Shown: positions 9,919-32,350, counted from the first letter of the stretch. The stretch is 64,000 nucleotides of DNA from Latrodectus hesperus (GCA_037975125.1 CM075857.1:23610310-23674309); one strand, 5' to 3'. The notes: generated from the sequence alone by a model not told the origin. Numbers and translations are program-made.

Positions 9919-12900
9919 CTATAAGACCTATTTATATTATTCTTCAACTTATTTATTTGGAATTACATTAATATTTGCTTTCGAACAAAATTTCTCTAAG
10001 GAATAGTTATAAAATATTACATATGCAATTCATTAAATTATGATTGCTACTGAAATATTGATATAGATTCTCAAATTACAGGAAAATAAATCTGGTTTAT
10101 AAAGCTTTTGGAACATACATCAATTGAATTATCATATTTTCAGAAAAATGTCATTTAAAATATATAGATTTAATTAGTGTCATTCAAGATGCAACTGTGG
10201 ATATAGAAGCGTGGGAGGCGAAGATTAATGTGTAAAATTCTTCATGAAACTTAATTAAAAGATAGAAATTTGATACAAAAGATAAATTTTTGAAGATTTT
10301 AATTTTATTTGTCATTTATAACTGTTAAATCAATAATAAAATGAGCATTAAGCATTCCTCATATAAATTTCAAAATCATCTTCTCTGTGTTTAAAAATTA
10401 TTATCAATTTATATTTGATAAATTACGGTATATATTTTTAATCTATACTTTATCAACATGTCGAATAAAACTAGTTTATATTTATTATAATATTCCTTAT
10501 TTATAAAAATATTCTGTTGGTTAAGATTTAACACGATATAATAAAAATAAAATGTCTTCTACCATTTTTTTTTCAATCTATAATATAATTTTCTTTTTCC
10601 ATTTTCATAGGAAATGTTTTTTTTTTTGAATATTAATATATATCAGATAAATTTGAAAGTAAATGATTTATTAAACAATAAAAAAGTCTGTATCAAAAAT
10701 GTGGATATTAAATTGATATTTAAATTATTTTCCTAATAAATAAATTTAAGTGCTCAAGTGCAATGACTGTGTGAATATTTTTCCAAGTTATAATTAAGTT
10801 TAATTTTCTTCTTGAGTTTATTCTTATAAATTACATTAATAATGCACATGCATAGTAAATATTATGTTAATGAAGCATTCCATGTCCAGAATTACATCGT
10901 TTTTCGTTCACAAATACCTTGTTTGCACAAGGTTATTGTGAACAATGTATTCTGTAAAAATAAATAATGTAACTGATTGAAGATTTCCAAATTTTATTAA
11001 GTAGTTATTTGTAAAAAAAGAGATAATTTAGATCATATTAACTGTTGTTTCTGTTATATATTTAACATACAATCGCCTTCTAAAAATCTCATTTCACCAT
11101 TTTAAAAACCATTTCATCAGTTTAACACCATTTTAAAAAACAATTTTAAAATTATATAAATAAGTAAAATATCATATTATTTATAAATAAATTTTATATC
11201 TTAAAAATCAGATAATATTTAATAAAACATTGTTTACAAAGTAGTATAAAATATTTGTATACATACAAAGAAGTAATGTAAGCATACAAAGTAGAAATGT
11301 TTACAATCATTTAATACTACATTGTTCACAAAGATATTTAAAAAAACATTCAGTTCTTAAGAAAATATAGCCTATGTCAATCACGTCTTGTAAATATCAA
11401 AAATGTCTTATCTATCACACAAGTTTATTAAAGATAGAAATTTTGTTATTGTAACAAATAAGAAACTTGAATTTTAATATTAGAATTTATATTTCAGAAA
11501 TTTTCAGTTGTACTTTATAAGTACTTGTAAGAAAAAGTCTGAATATACTATTTGTATTACTATAAATTTACTAACTTATTTTATGTTTACTAAATTTCGA
11601 GTACAATAATTGAAATGTTGAAAGTGATATGTCACGTAAATGTAAATTCAATATCTGTTCAAAACATGATTCATTATTTTAATATTGAGTTTTAACGGCC
11701 GGCAACATAACATTTATCAAATCTTTTAGAAAATATTTTTTTCTAATTTTTAGTTATTTTAACTTTAGTCTCTATGGACATATTTGTAATATATAACATC
11801 CATTTTATCATACTTAATAGTTTTAATCTCAGATAGTTATATTTAGACAATTTAATGCAAGTAGATAATAATAATTATAAATAAACCTTAAAAAATATAG
11901 TGCTTCAATTTTTTTTAAATTTGTGTTTATGGCATTTAAGTTTAATAACAATTCATATTTATATAGTTATATGTATAAAATTTTCTATTTAATAGTTAAA
12001 AATAATTATTAATTATCTTTTCCATTTTTCATGGATATGTAATAAAAGAAGCTTGAATATTTATGTGTAATATATAAAATTAAAATTCTTCCCAAAGATT
12101 TTAATTTTTTTAAAATTTTTATTAATATCAAACTTATTTTCTAAGCTAAATTTACTTTTGAATTTATAGTGAATAGTGGAAGAAACATGTAATGTTTTAA
12201 TATAATGAATTTTCTTTCTTGAAGATAAGATTAAGCAAATTAAAATTTGCAATTTAAAATCTTAAAGGTATGTTGATAAAGCTTGAAATAATTATGAATA
12301 TTTTTGTAAAACTATTTATTTGGATTTAATTGATACAGAAATTTTGAATTCCAACGCATGGTAATGCTTAAACTCCTCAGAAAATATGATTAATAAAATT
12401 ATTCTGGGTTTTTTAAAAACTTTTAAATATAAACAATATAAATTCCAATTTAAGTTTGTGTAAATTAGTTGCAAATAAAATATTTTCAATTGAAAATCAT
12501 TTAAAAAATCTATTAAATGCTTTTAAAATTATTTAACACGTGATCATGTAAATGCATTTAAGTTAATATATTTTAGTTAATATAAGTAAGAAAACAAATT
12601 GATAGTGTTTTAATTTAACTTTAATTTTTAGAATGTAATTCATAAACATCTTATTATATTGAAGTTAAGAGAAATAATTCATGAACATATCTTACTGTCT
12701 TTAAAAGATGTAAAATTTGTAAAAGTTGTGTAGAAGTAAAATCAATATACAAAGTTTTGTTTCCAAAAGAAATGCAAATATGATTCAATTATATAGATAA
12801 ATATGTTAAGTTTATTGTACAACTAACTATATTATTCATGAATATTAGCATTCTATATTTTTGTCATTAAAATGAATAGGATTTATTATGCTATTATTTT

Positions 12901-14096
12901 ATCACATATATTTTAATCTTTTTTCTTTAAATTTAAAATAGAAAGAAAAAAGTTGATAAGTATGTTTTTCATATGTAATAAACATAATTTTAATGTAGCT
13001 AGAAATGTAAATTATTGGCAAAATGGAATGTTAGCAACAATCGTTTTTATTTTAAATTAATTATAAATTACATATTACATCCCCTAATATTTGGGTATAA
13101 ACTTTTAATTGGACTGCTCAATTCAAAATAAAATGCATGTGATTCATATTATTAAAGTTATGCTTTTATCAGCATTTACAAATGCAAGACATTCGAGTGT
13201 AATATTTCTCAAACAATTTTTTTGAATAAAAATAAATACATATAGTATTTATAATGTGAAGATATTAAACTACCTTTTTATAGAAAGTAACATATTTATG
13301 CAGATTTTCTTACATTAAAATAATTTAAATTAACTTCATTTTTTTCGTAAAAAATATTTATCAAAAATTTAAAATCTTTTAACTTTAACATCACCTATGA
13401 TGTTCAACTAATATTAACATCACCATCATACAATTTACGTAATTATGAATTTTGACATTTTGATAATACTAAGATATAATTTTCATTGATAATTTTAATG
13501 ACTATTTATGATGTAATATTATCCTCAGTAAGACTAAATATTTTCTACTCTATTCAATAAAAGAGCTTTATATTTATCTATAAAATTTATAGCAGTGTAA
13601 TTATTCATATATATAGAAATATTGAAATATATTACATTTCTATATAGTTATTATTTTAATATATTGTTTTAAAAAAATGTAAGCTTTTAACTTGAAGAAA
13701 TTAATCAAAAAATACTCAAACATTATAATACAGATATGTTATAAAAATGAAACAAAGTTTCAACACAATTCATAAAATTGAAACTTTTTATTTCCATATT
13801 TTACCTAGAAGTTATTATTTTACTTTTCAGTGAATAAATAACCAAAAAATATGTATTATTCATTGAAAAATATTATAATGCTCAAAATTTCCACATATTT
13901 TTAAAATAAAGATTTCCTATACATATTACACATTATGTATTGTAATATACATACAATTATGAAACTGCAGTCTATGAAATAAAATCACGAATCATAATAA
14001 AATTAAAGAACATTCTTAATATTAATATAAAAATATACGTAAAAATATAACCTATACTTTCCTCTTATTATTAAAGTCCTCTTAAATAGCTCAGAT

Positions 14097-14265
14097 AATT
14101 TTCCAAAAATCTTCCTTCACATTTATTATGCAACACGAGGCTCAGCGGGAATAATTCCCATCTTATTTAATATCATGCTAAAAGCTTTTCCAAATACATA
14201 TGACATCCATTTGCTAACTTATTTAAACTACAAAATATTAAGCAGATAAATTCACAGGGACTTGA
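14097..14265 (+). repeat. Diverged dispersed repeat A, copy 2
   Basis: Partner of 5213-5385 in the same orientation, with many substitutions and small gaps. Confidence 0.55.
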
Positions 14266-17200
14266 GAATTTATCCTGCTGGAAAAATTCTTAAATATGTT
14301 AATGTAGAAATGATATGCATAAAAGTGTCAATTATATCATTCTTGTAAGAACACAAAGACTTATTTTACATAAATATCAAAAACAAATTTTTATTGTTTT
14401 ATTTTGATATTATATTTAGATATTCTTTGAAGTATATTTTTGATATACATATATTTTTAAAGAAAGCCTGTATTTTTACATTTTTTTAGTAAGTCTCTTT
14501 GCCATTTCGTAGGATAACCTAGCTCTACTTTTTATTTCATTCAAATGTTACTTTCAAAAATTATTTTAAATTATTTTGTTTAGAAATCCATAAAGATTTT
14601 CTGTTTTTTGAAAACTCATCTATTTCCTATTATTTTATGAATTATATGAAGAATCTAGGCGTAAATTCCACATATGTTTACTGCTAAATATATTGGAGAA
14701 GCTCTACAAATTTAAAAAAACTGGATATGTGTAGATGAATTGTATTTGAGTTTTATTATTTTCCATAGAAAAGCAAGCTTTTGGAAAATCTCATTTAGAT
14801 ATTTTAGTTTTTTAAACATTATATCAATAATTTACGTAAGTATTAGGCAAACATATTAAGTCTTTTCTCTCTCTTTAAACAAAATTAATACTTATATTAA
14901 TATCTGTTCATTTTGAAAATACCAGCTTTAGTTTCTTGTAAACATGTAAAAGGACATCCGACACAATAAAACTAAGCATATATATTTAAGAGATGTATGC
15001 TCAGCTCTTATTGTGTACTTAGATTTTCGTACTTTAATTACGTCCAAATTTTGAACTAAAGGTTTTTTGAATTCGCCTACGCACAATTTAAAATTCAAAA
15101 AAGAACTGAATGCTTTAATAAACGATAATACTTCACTCCCTTTTGGAAATAAATTGATTTCTTTCAGATGTTTATATATAAGGAGTTTTATGAAGAATTA
15201 TATAAAAAACGTGAGGAAATTTTAAATATTTTAATATAATTAACATCTTCTACAGTGAGCCTTACTCGCAATAATTAGAATATATCATTTCATTTCTAAA
15301 ATGATTTATAAAAATGCATAATGCAGTCATGCAGATTAAACTTTATTTATACGTAGACATACATTTTAAATATCACCTGCCAAATAGCAATTTTACACTG
15401 ATAAAATATTATTATAATAATAAATCATAGAGCGTAGATTCTTTTCTTTCAACGTAAAACTAACATTCCAAATAACTTTAGCATTCGTATTTATAGAACA
15501 TTCCTTACAAAGTTGAAAGGAAAAATTATTTTTGCGAATTATATTTTAGAATTTTAATTATAATTATGCTTTCAAATTGAAAGAGTCTCAAATAAAAATT
15601 GACGTATGTGATTAGAAATTTCATATGCTTTAATTAGTACCACTTACTATATTTTTAGAAAGTTGGAAAGACTAATTATTAAGACTGATACCATTGTATG
15701 ATTTCTAAATTATATCTTTCATCCATTACACATTCGTTAATGTCTGAAAAGAAATGAATACAAAGAAGATTTTAATTCCTAATTGCTTTCAATATAAATT
15801 TATTAATTATTACATTTTAAAGCCTACCATTTGAATAATTTAAGTAAGTGTTGGAAAATATATCTTATTTTATGTAAGTATAATAAATTAATTCAGCTTA
15901 TTGTTAGAATTAGGTAAAAATTTAGTTAAAAAGAGAATTTAAAAGAGATTAACTATACAGACTGATACATATTTTTCAAAAGTTTACTTATTATTTGAGT
16001 AATTTTGTCAAAAGAAATTTAATTACATCATTTTATCAAGATATTTCTTATAAAAATACTTAAATAACCAACATTGATATGATAATCATATTTGTTGAAA
16101 AAATTTGGGAAAAATAGAAAGAAAAATTAAAAAATTAGAAATAAATCCCTCATAAAGTAAATAATGAGTTGAAATTTAAATTTTGTTATGTTCGTCTTAT
16201 TTGCACAATTAATATTATTAAGGAATTCTTGACAAAATAAATTAATTAAAATTACAAAAGAATAGCATTGTCAAACATGGCTGTATTGTTTGTAAAACAA
16301 ATTATTTCTTTTTAAAAATAAGCATTTTAAGAAACAAAAATGAATTCCTTTGATATCTTCAACTATGTTTCTTCAACAAAATTACAGAAAATACTTTTGA
16401 AACTTACAAATTCACTTCGAATAGGATAGTAAATAATTTATTAATAATTAATTTATTTATTTCATATGCATTTTTGATATGATTCTTTTCAAACTGTAAA
16501 TATTTTTAATTCTCTTAACATTTTAAAACTTCTAAGCATAAATATGCTTAAAATTATTTAATATAATCAGCCTTTTCTATTATTAATTTGGATTGTTATA
16601 GTTAATTGTAGTTATGTAATTACAAGATGTAAGCAGATTTTCTTATTTATACGTACGAACTAAAGATTAATTATTCATGTAGATAACATGTTAGGTACTT
16701 GCATTTCAATACAGTAAAAATTACATTTTCAAATTTCGCATAAAATTATATCTAACGAAAGATTTTTTCAAAGAATTTTCATATTTTTTTCCCATTTCTT
16801 AAAAATGCCATATTTTAAAGGCATTCTAATTGATAAATGAGTTTTTAACTCACTACATTAAACAACTTTTAGTATTATTTGGTGTAATTTAAATTTTTGA
16901 TGTACCGTAAAAACAAATTTCGAGAATATTGTGAACTTTTATAAGACTATATCTTGCAAAGCTTTTTTGATTTAAAGACTTAAAAATATTTCGTAATCAG
17001 AGTTTATGTATGTAATCATACTTTATAAATTAGTCATTTAGATGATTAACTGCATATTTGAAAATCAGTTGTTTGAAAAGAAATTACTTTGAAATGGAAA
17101 TTTCTAAAAAAAAATCCAGTGATGTGTGTATTACATCTTTCGATAGTTCAATAGTAAAAAATTCACTTATAAATTTTAACTTATTGAAAAGAAAATCTAT

Positions 17201-17271
17201 CAGGATCGACTCAGGACAAACGGACAACACAAGCAGATGCTAGCCACAGATTCTAATATCTATCTATCAAT

Positions 17272-17385
<114 letters not shown>

Positions 17386-17604
17386 CACGGAATAATCTTA
17401 AAAATTAGCTTAAAGTATAATCTTACCTTTAAGTTAATTTTATATATCTCTATTCAAAATTTAAATAAATGTTTTTACATAGATAATAAATTGTACACAA
17501 TATACATTTATAAACTAGATGAATATATACTTTCATAAAATTATATATTTATCTTAAACTTTATATAGATGATTATATTTTCAGTAATAATTATAAATAA
17601 AACT

Positions 17605-17868
17605 CTGTGACACGACAGCACAATGAGACTAAGGCTACAATGCCATCTCTGTTTTCCTGATCGAGAAACCCGGGGGTGCGAAGAATATGCCCCAATTAAG
17701 TGGTCAACCTAACGTGAAATCCCCAGTGTTCAGTTCCCAAGGATGCTTGGTACTCAGTTTATTGACCCACTGAAGCGATGAAAGGCTGAGTCTACCTAGC
17801 CCAGCCAGATGATCGAATCTCGTACCTGTGGCTCGGGAGCGTGAAACGCTACCACTAAGCCACCGGGC
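17605..17868 (-). mobile_element. tRNA-derived SINE
   Basis: On the minus strand the element begins with a tRNA-like head whose A-box-like core is TGGCTTAGTGG and whose B-box-like core is GAGATTCGATC. A GC-richer body follows and ends near GTGTCACAG at 17605. The head is about 73 nt and its first bases (GCCCGG) can partly pair with its 3' side, but the arms are imperfect. This layout (pol III promoter head, unrelated body, no ORF) is that of a SINE. A related, more decayed tail is at 36065-36205. Confidence 0.75.
17796..17868 (-). promoter_or_regulatory. tRNA-like SINE head with internal pol III A and B boxes
   Basis: The A box TGGCTTAGTGG fits TRGYNNARNNG. The B box GATTCGATC is close to GGTTCGANTCC but lacks one conserved G. 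The stems are too mismatched for a functional tRNA. Confidence 0.65.
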
Positions 17869-17879
17869 TTCCTATAGGA

Positions 17880-20260
17880 AAGAAAAGGGAATTTTATTTC
17901 CTATCACGGTCATCAGTTCCAAGACGATTAATAACTAATATACACACAACAAATTCTGAGTTAATTTAATACAATAGATTATACCTACGCTCTTAGAGGG
18001 AAAATGATAATGAATATAAAATAAATACAAATGTTAAACAATATAAATTAACATGAATGTATAAAAAAAACTACTTTTAATTACTTTTAGATTATTCAAA
18101 TATCTTATCTCACTTTTATAACTAAGCAGTTGTAAAAAAATTAGAAATCAATATTACATCCTTATATTGATATTATGTATAATATTTCATATCTTACATT
18201 AATTTTGAACAAACAATTTTTCTTCCTAAAGCTTGTTGTTCAGATAATAAACATCTATGTAGCATTTTAAACTTCCTTATAAAAAGAGACACTGAGTTCT
18301 AATTTTCTTTATAAATTATCACTTTCTGTGCTGCAAAGTTTCAATTTACATTCAATTTTGAAAGAAAAATTTGACTGATATAAATAATAGTAATAGAGAG
18401 AGATATTTATTTTTTAAATAATATATATTATTATATACATGATAAATAGATGTTTATTATCTGAGCAAGAGACTCAAAACCTTAGGGTTTTTTAATAGGT
18501 TCGAAAAACTGCAACCTGTAATAGGCAAGATTCAAATGAGAAATAAAATTGTTATTTATAATTTTTTAAATAAAAAAATTTCTAGAAAATGAAAAACATC
18601 TGGGAAGAAAAATAAATGTCAATAAGTTAATGAGCTTGTCTAAGTTGTAACAAAACAAAACTTGTCTACTTATAAAGATACTCTACTTGTGAAAAAACTT
18701 GTCACAAGTGCAGCATTCTGATGTAATTTAAGATAAACTATAAAAATTGTTTTTCTGAAGTTAAAAAATAGACAGACTCTCTTAAGAGTCATAAAGAATA
18801 GACATTGGCAAATGAAGTCATAACCTATAATGTTACTCCAAGGGGACAAAAAATCAGTTTTAATAGCTTAATTAATAATAAATACTATTTAATAATAATT
18901 AATAATAAATAAATATAAATATTATAGACTAGCATGATTCTTAGACATAGCCATAATTCCACAAGTAGATGAAAAGTTATTGTGAGATAGTGGAGGAGAA
19001 TTTTGTATATAATGTGCAATATGATCTGCAACAGTTTGTTATATATTTGACTTCTGTTCTTATAAAAAAGAATATTTTAATAACACCCTATGCGTTATAG
19101 TAAAATCTTTTGACATTTGGTCAAAAATCACTGCTTTTCATTTAATAAAACTAAAAAATAAATTCAAGCTGAGAGAATCAGGCTTTTATGCAGACCAAAT
19201 CTTTTCCAATCAGATATTCATAGGAAACACATGAGTTCATTTGTTATAAAAAACCCTCAGTAGAATTCAGTATATGGATGAGAAATAACTGCCATGGGTA
19301 ACAGGAACAAGTTTTCTAAATTTTTCTCAAATAATTGATTAATTCAAGGAAAAAATAATTAAAGTAATTTAGGAAAAGAATGAAAAATATTTTTGTAGAA
19401 AAAGTTTGTTTTGTAGAAAGTTATTAAAGATTTTGTATTTTTGTACCACATAATTTTACAGAAAATTGTATAAATGCTTAAAAAATTAATTTAGTATATT
19501 TAAAAATCAATTAAAATAGTGCATACATGTTTCATTTAATAGCCCTAATTTGACTCAATTTAAAAAAAATTACATTTTTTATTATTAAAATCCTCAAAAC
19601 TAAATGCTCTTATAATTTTGAAAATCGCTGTACATCCTTTTATATGAATGTGTTCCGTAACATCTTTAGATCAAATGAGCACCTGTAAATAAAATGAAAT
19701 TTTTAATAAGTTTCGTAAGCATTAAACTACCAATTTCTTTTTATAAATAGAAATGTATTTATTCTGGTAGTATGAGGTAGCTTTAGTAAAATTCTCTAAG
19801 TCTTGTACTTTCCAATTTTCTCATATATTCAAAGAGAACAAATTGTGGAAGACTCTAACTGAATGAAGTGAGAATGAAACATCTCAACTTTTGCACGATT
19901 TTAGAGAAATGGCATCTAGTGTCATGATAGGATATAAAAGCAGCTCAGTAAGCCAGAGATAAGGTCGGCAAAACAAAGCAGTGAATAGATATAGAAAATC
20001 AGTGAAAGAGACCGATGGGTGATGAAAAGAACTATGAAGAAAATAAATGCAGCGAACATGGCCTAAGAACTCTAATAGCATCTGTATTCTCCAAGGCCAA
20101 TGATTACAATTACAAGGCTAATTCATTAGCAAAACACTTAAGGTGAAACAGCAATCCTGAAGCTACATATCCCAGATATTAGCTCCGAATGTTGTCTACA
20201 AGAGGCATCACATTCACAAAATCTGATCAATTCATGAATATAAGAAAGTAATATTTTCTG
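17880..20260. other. AT-rich DNA without recognisable genes
   Basis: A TATAAAAGC motif occurs near 19932, but no downstream gene can be tied to it. A 65-codon minus-strand frame (19884-20081) has no recognisable domain. Confidence 0.55.
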
Positions 20261-20263
20261 AAG

Positions 20264-20763
20264 AATCATCACTTAACAGTTTTCTTTCCAACAGGTCAGG
20301 TGTATGCTTGGAGGGCACCTGTTTAATCGTATGACTTTGATTGTCTCTTTCCAACTGTTAAGAATGGAAATGGATATGTAATGATCATTGTTATTAATAA
20401 CACTTGGACAAACCAAGCGCCCTAGTCGATGACTAAGCAAAATTAAGTCAATAAGGTGTATTTTTCGTTTAACCAGAGCAGTACGAAGGTGAAAGTACGT
20501 CTTTGCCTTAAGACTTCTCCAACAAATGGCACAATCAGAGGACCCAATCCCTGAATTTTGACTTTGATCTGGAGGAAGGGAAAGTTTTCTCCAAACCATT
20601 TCCAAAATTTTCTCAAACCAAGGGGACTGTTGAACTTTTGATTCCACAGATTTAAAAAGCAAGTATATTGCATGCACCAGTGGGTCTCTGGTAGCAATGG
20701 GAATCGAACCCAGTCCTTCCGGATGGAAAGCCGATGCCCTAACTATTAAGCTGCCATGCCCTC
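20264..20763 (-). mobile_element. tRNA-headed SINE-like repeat
   Basis: The minus strand starts at about 20763 with a tRNA-like segment. It carries an A-box-like GGCAGCTTAATAGTTAGG and a perfect B box, GGGTTCGATTCCC. About 400 bp of higher-GC, non-AT-rich body follows, open for 170 codons in one frame by chance. The acceptor ends do not pair convincingly, so this is a tRNA-derived retroposon rather than a tRNA gene. The 3' limit is uncertain. It is a different family from the SINE at 17.6 kb. Confidence 0.6.
20690..20763 (-). promoter_or_regulatory. tRNA-like pol III promoter head
   Basis: The B box GGGTTCGATTCCC is complete, with its T-arm stem GGG/CCC. The A box is recognisable. The anticodon arm is distorted and the acceptor stem does not form. 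Confidence 0.65.
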
Positions 20764-20789
20764 GAGTACATAATGATATGTGCAACCGT

Positions 20790-21839
20790 CTTGTGTTTTT
20801 TTGCTGTAGTGATTGTAACCCTGAAAGGAAGGAGAAATAAAGAAAAGGGTTTAGCTGAGAGAGAGAGAGACATGTTCTATCCTACAATGCACACTTTGTT
20901 GACTACAGGGCATGGAATAAGTATCTTTATGAATATTGAATAAACACTATTCAGCACTTATAAGTATATATTCCTTGGCGAATATAAGTTGTCAAAAGCA
21001 CTCCTACACTATGCTAATAAGTGATTTCTTATAAATGTAATGTAAGGTGTTTTTCATATGATTTCATACAATCCCGTAAATTGAAATAATTTATTTAACA
21101 AATAAATAGGAATATATTAAATTAATTTAATTCCGTAATATGTAAGACGTGATATTTATATTATAATCACTTTAATTTAAATTGCTAAAATATTTTAATA
21201 CAAATTTAAAAGGATATATAAACTACATTTTAGAATTGGAGGTAATCCATTAATATATTTTTCCTTGTGTGAATATATGTTTCTACAGTAAAATTCAAAC
21301 CATTTCTTCTAATAAAATTCACTTCGTGTGTTATTTGTTTACTTTTAAATAACATTTCAGCTCAATTTCCTAATTCAACGTATTTTTGTACAGATATGTG
21401 AATAGTGTTTTCATTTAATTAAATTTGGGATATGGATGTGGGATATTTCGTAATTTACAGGAAATGGGAAAACTTGCCCTTAGGGTATAAATCCATAATT
21501 CTTGGTTACAACTTATGCAAGTACTCAATTATTATGCAGCCATTTTATAAAATATATTTTCTTGCATTAGTGTGTTTTACATTAGTTTTCAAAGAGTATT
21601 GCTATCATTTCTCTGTGGCTTATTTATAAATTATATTTGATCATATGTGTATGTCATCCACTGCTTTTAAAATCTTAAATATAATTCCCAAAACACACCT
21701 GGAAAAACTATTAATTTTAACCATATTTTTTCCTAGAGTTACGCAATATGGATGAGTAAAAACACAAAACGTAATTTTTAAATAACATTTGTCTAAAATA
21801 TTAATAAGTCTTAGAGATGATTTTTTTAGTATTCACTCT
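20790..21839. other. AT-rich DNA with a dispersed repeat copy
   Basis: Contains repeat B copy 2 (21340-21541). The 65-codon frame at 21432-21629 lies inside and beyond that repeat and is not considered a gene. Nothing else is recognised. Confidence 0.55.
21340..21541 (+). repeat. Diverged dispersed repeat B, copy 2
   Basis: Collinear with 9730-9918 in the same orientation. Confidence 0.6.
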
Positions 21840-21844
21840 AAGTT

Positions 21845-23106
<1,262 letters not shown>

Positions 23107-23108
23107 TA

Positions 23109-24454
23109 CACTGCTTGACATTGAAAATGCAACACAAATAATGAGAATTTCAGGGTAAATGCATCTTACCGAGGTCAACAAATGAGGTAGCAAAGTATGA
23201 CAAAATGTAAGGTGCGGTATCAGCAAAGTGGGAAATATTCGCTCTGTTATTGTTGCTAGGAAAATTATAGTTGAAAATTTGTTCTTGTCACAAGTGGCAT
23301 AATTGCAGTGAATGCCAGACTATTGTCATTAGTGTTAGTTAAAGCAGACAGACATGTTTACGAGGGTCATGGTGATTGAACTGAGAAAGGCAGGTTGGTC
23401 CTTATGGCAAATTGTAGCTGAAAGACACCTGGAAGCGTCCACAGTTTACCGGCTGTGGTGAAGATGGTTGGAAAAGGAACTGAGGAGCGTTAGCGGGGTG
23501 CTGGTACAGCCAGAGTGATGTTAGGATACGTGGATCGAAATATCTGACGGGAGGTGGTGGTGGCCCCAAAAATCAGGTCTTCCGAAACTCTTCAGCAGGT
23601 GCAAGACACCTTGGATGATCCCATATCAAACAGAACATTTTGCCGTTGATTGGTTGTTAGTCGTTTGCGCTCATAGCAACAGTTTAGAAGACTGCCATTG
23701 GCCCCACAGCATAAATACCAGCGTCTGGGATGATCATGGATTACAGTGATGTGGATAACGGAGGGTCACAGGATCATCTATTCAAATGGGTCACGCTTCT
23801 TTTACTTCTGGGTTAGTCACCGCGTACGAGTGTGGCATCGACGTGGAGACAGGTTCAATACTGAAGTATTTGTGGAACACTCCAAAGAGATACAACTCTG
23901 CATCATGTTTTGAGGAGTCACTGCATATTATTCCGAGTCACCTCAAGTTCATATTCACAGCACTATGACAACCCAACGTTACGTGGATCATGTTCTTTTG
24001 CCAATGACACCTCCCGCCAGTCTAATGACCAGGTTAACACCCGATCGTACACAGTTCGCACCAACCAACTTGCCCAGCAAGGCTTACAACTGCTTCCTTG
24101 ATCACCGTGTTCACCAGATCCACCAACCGAACATGTTTGGGATATGATTGGACACAATTTGCAGATCCTGCCACTGCCTACTTTAGAAGATGTACTTTGT
24201 CATACTGTTGACAGGGAATGGAGAGCCATTCCTCAGGACGCCATCCGTACTCTGATTGACTCTACGCCTAGATGTGTTGCTTCTTGTATTGTCGTCCATG
24301 GAGGTCCTATAGCCTACTGACCTGACCCTATTCTCGCTCTGTATCATGCTTATCAATTCAAAAACAGATCACTTTTTGTTCATTGCTGTTTCTTTCGGTT
24401 TTACGAGTTTCTGGTGACTTCTACTGGGCATTGCATTTTGATAATAGGGCATTG
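23109..24454 (+). mobile_element. Tc1-like DNA transposon, full-length but dead (copy 1)
   Basis: The left end CACTGCTTGACATTGAAAAT and the right end (reverse complement CAATGCCCTATTATCAAAAT) form imperfect TIRs about 1.35 kb apart. A TA precedes the left end at 23107-23108. The same TIR type ends the other two copies in this window (26692 and 63600). The interior encodes a broken Tc1-family transposase. Confidence 0.85.
23354..24320 (+). pseudogene. Tc1-like transposase, multiple stops and frameshifts (copy 1)
   Basis: The ATG at 23354 opens MFTRVMVIELRKAGWSLWQI, the paired-type helix-turn-helix typical of Tc1 transposases, followed by a second helix with STVYRLW then a stop. Later segments move between frames. 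The catalytic core is degraded around 23960-24060 where a DNA-x-x-H block is expected. The third motif is still visible as PTEHVWDMIG near 24130, retaining the Glu of the DD34E triad. The C-terminus WRAIPQDAIRTLIDSTPRC ends at a TGA at 24318. Such proteins bind the TIRs and cut and paste at TA sites. Numerous stops make this copy inactive. Confidence 0.85.
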
Positions 24455-24459
24455 CAAAA

Positions 24460-26043
<1,584 letters not shown>

Positions 26044-26102
26044 CTTTGAAGTTACTGTAACATTGATATTTCGCATTAACTTTGAAGTTGAAGTTGAACT
26101 TG

Positions 26103-26692
26103 ACCTGTCTACAGACAGGTCCAGTCTTGCAGCAATTGTAGAACGCCTCACCACGTGATAAATCAACATCATGACTTGGAGAACCCAAACAATGATTCCA
26201 GGTCACCTCTAGTTTGTATTCACTTCACTATGAGAATCCAAACTTACGTGGATGATGTGTGCAGCTGTTTCTCTGGTGTGTGTTGGAAACAGCTGTATAC
26301 ATGAAATAGTACAGCTGCATCCCTGGTCACCATGTTCACCAGATCTCTTGTCAATAGAACACGCTTGGGAAATGATTGGATGGCATTTGGGAACCCTGCC
26401 ACTGCCTCCTTGAGAAGACGCACTTTGGGAAATGGTTGACAAAGAACGGACAGCCATCCCTCAAGACGTCATCTGTACTCTCATTGACTCTGTGATTAAA
26501 CTTGTTGCTTCGTGCATCGTCGTTCACTGTGGTCCTACAACCAACTGACATTACCCTGTTATAGCTCTGTATTACGCATATCATTTCTTAATACTAATCA
26601 CTTTTTATTCGTTGCTGTCTCTCTCTGTTTGCCGAGTTTTCTCAATTTCTGGCTACTCCTTCTTGGTGTTATATTTTCACTGTCGGACAGTG
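26103..26692 (+). mobile_element. Tc1-like element, 5'-truncated (copy 2)
   Basis: The right end GTCGGACAGTG at 26682-26692 is the TIR type of copy 1 and is followed by a TA. The left part is missing. Recognisable homology to copy 1 starts near 26160, and the DNA between there and the TA array (including the inverted repeat ACCTGTCT-AC-AGACAGGT at 26103-26120) is unassigned. The left limit is therefore approximate. Confidence 0.75.
26160..26550 (+). pseudogene. Tc1-like transposase C-terminal half (copy 2)
   Basis: Aligned with copy 1 from the block TCACCTC.AGTT onward. The frame with SPDLLSIEHAWEMIG near 26330-26375 retains the third catalytic Glu. It is followed by a stop in the loop, and the C-terminus TAIPQDVICTLIDSV ends at a TGA near 26548. 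The N-terminal DNA-binding domain and first Asp are absent, so the copy is dead. Confidence 0.8.
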
Positions 26693-26699
26693 TACATTA

Positions 26700-32273
<5,574 letters not shown>

Positions 32274-32285
32274 ATTTAAACAATA

Positions 32286-32287
<2 letters not shown>

Positions 32288-32349
<62 letters not shown>
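32288..32349. repeat. (TA)n microsatellite
   Basis: A second TA tract separated from the preceding one by 21 bp of unique sequence. Confidence 0.97.

Positions 32350-32350
<1 letters not shown>

Larger units (their letters stand above)
9459..17271. other. AT-rich DNA without recognisable genes
   Basis: Only short chance frames occur, for example 63 codons at 12061-12252 (minus) and 61 codons at 17058-17243 (plus), both with AT-driven composition. Two diverged dispersed repeat copies lie here (9730-9918 and 14097-14265). Nothing else is recognised. Confidence 0.6.

Noticed and set aside
19884..20081. A small gene near a TATAAAAGC motif
   Set aside because: The frame is on the opposite strand to the motif, is short and has no recognisable domain or splice structure.
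20690..20763. Functional tRNA gene
   Set aside because: The B box and T arm are good, but the acceptor stem does not pair and the anticodon arm is distorted; a repeat body follows.
20273..20785. A 170-codon minus-strand protein
   Set aside because: It reads through the tRNA-like head and body of a SINE-like repeat and has no domain.
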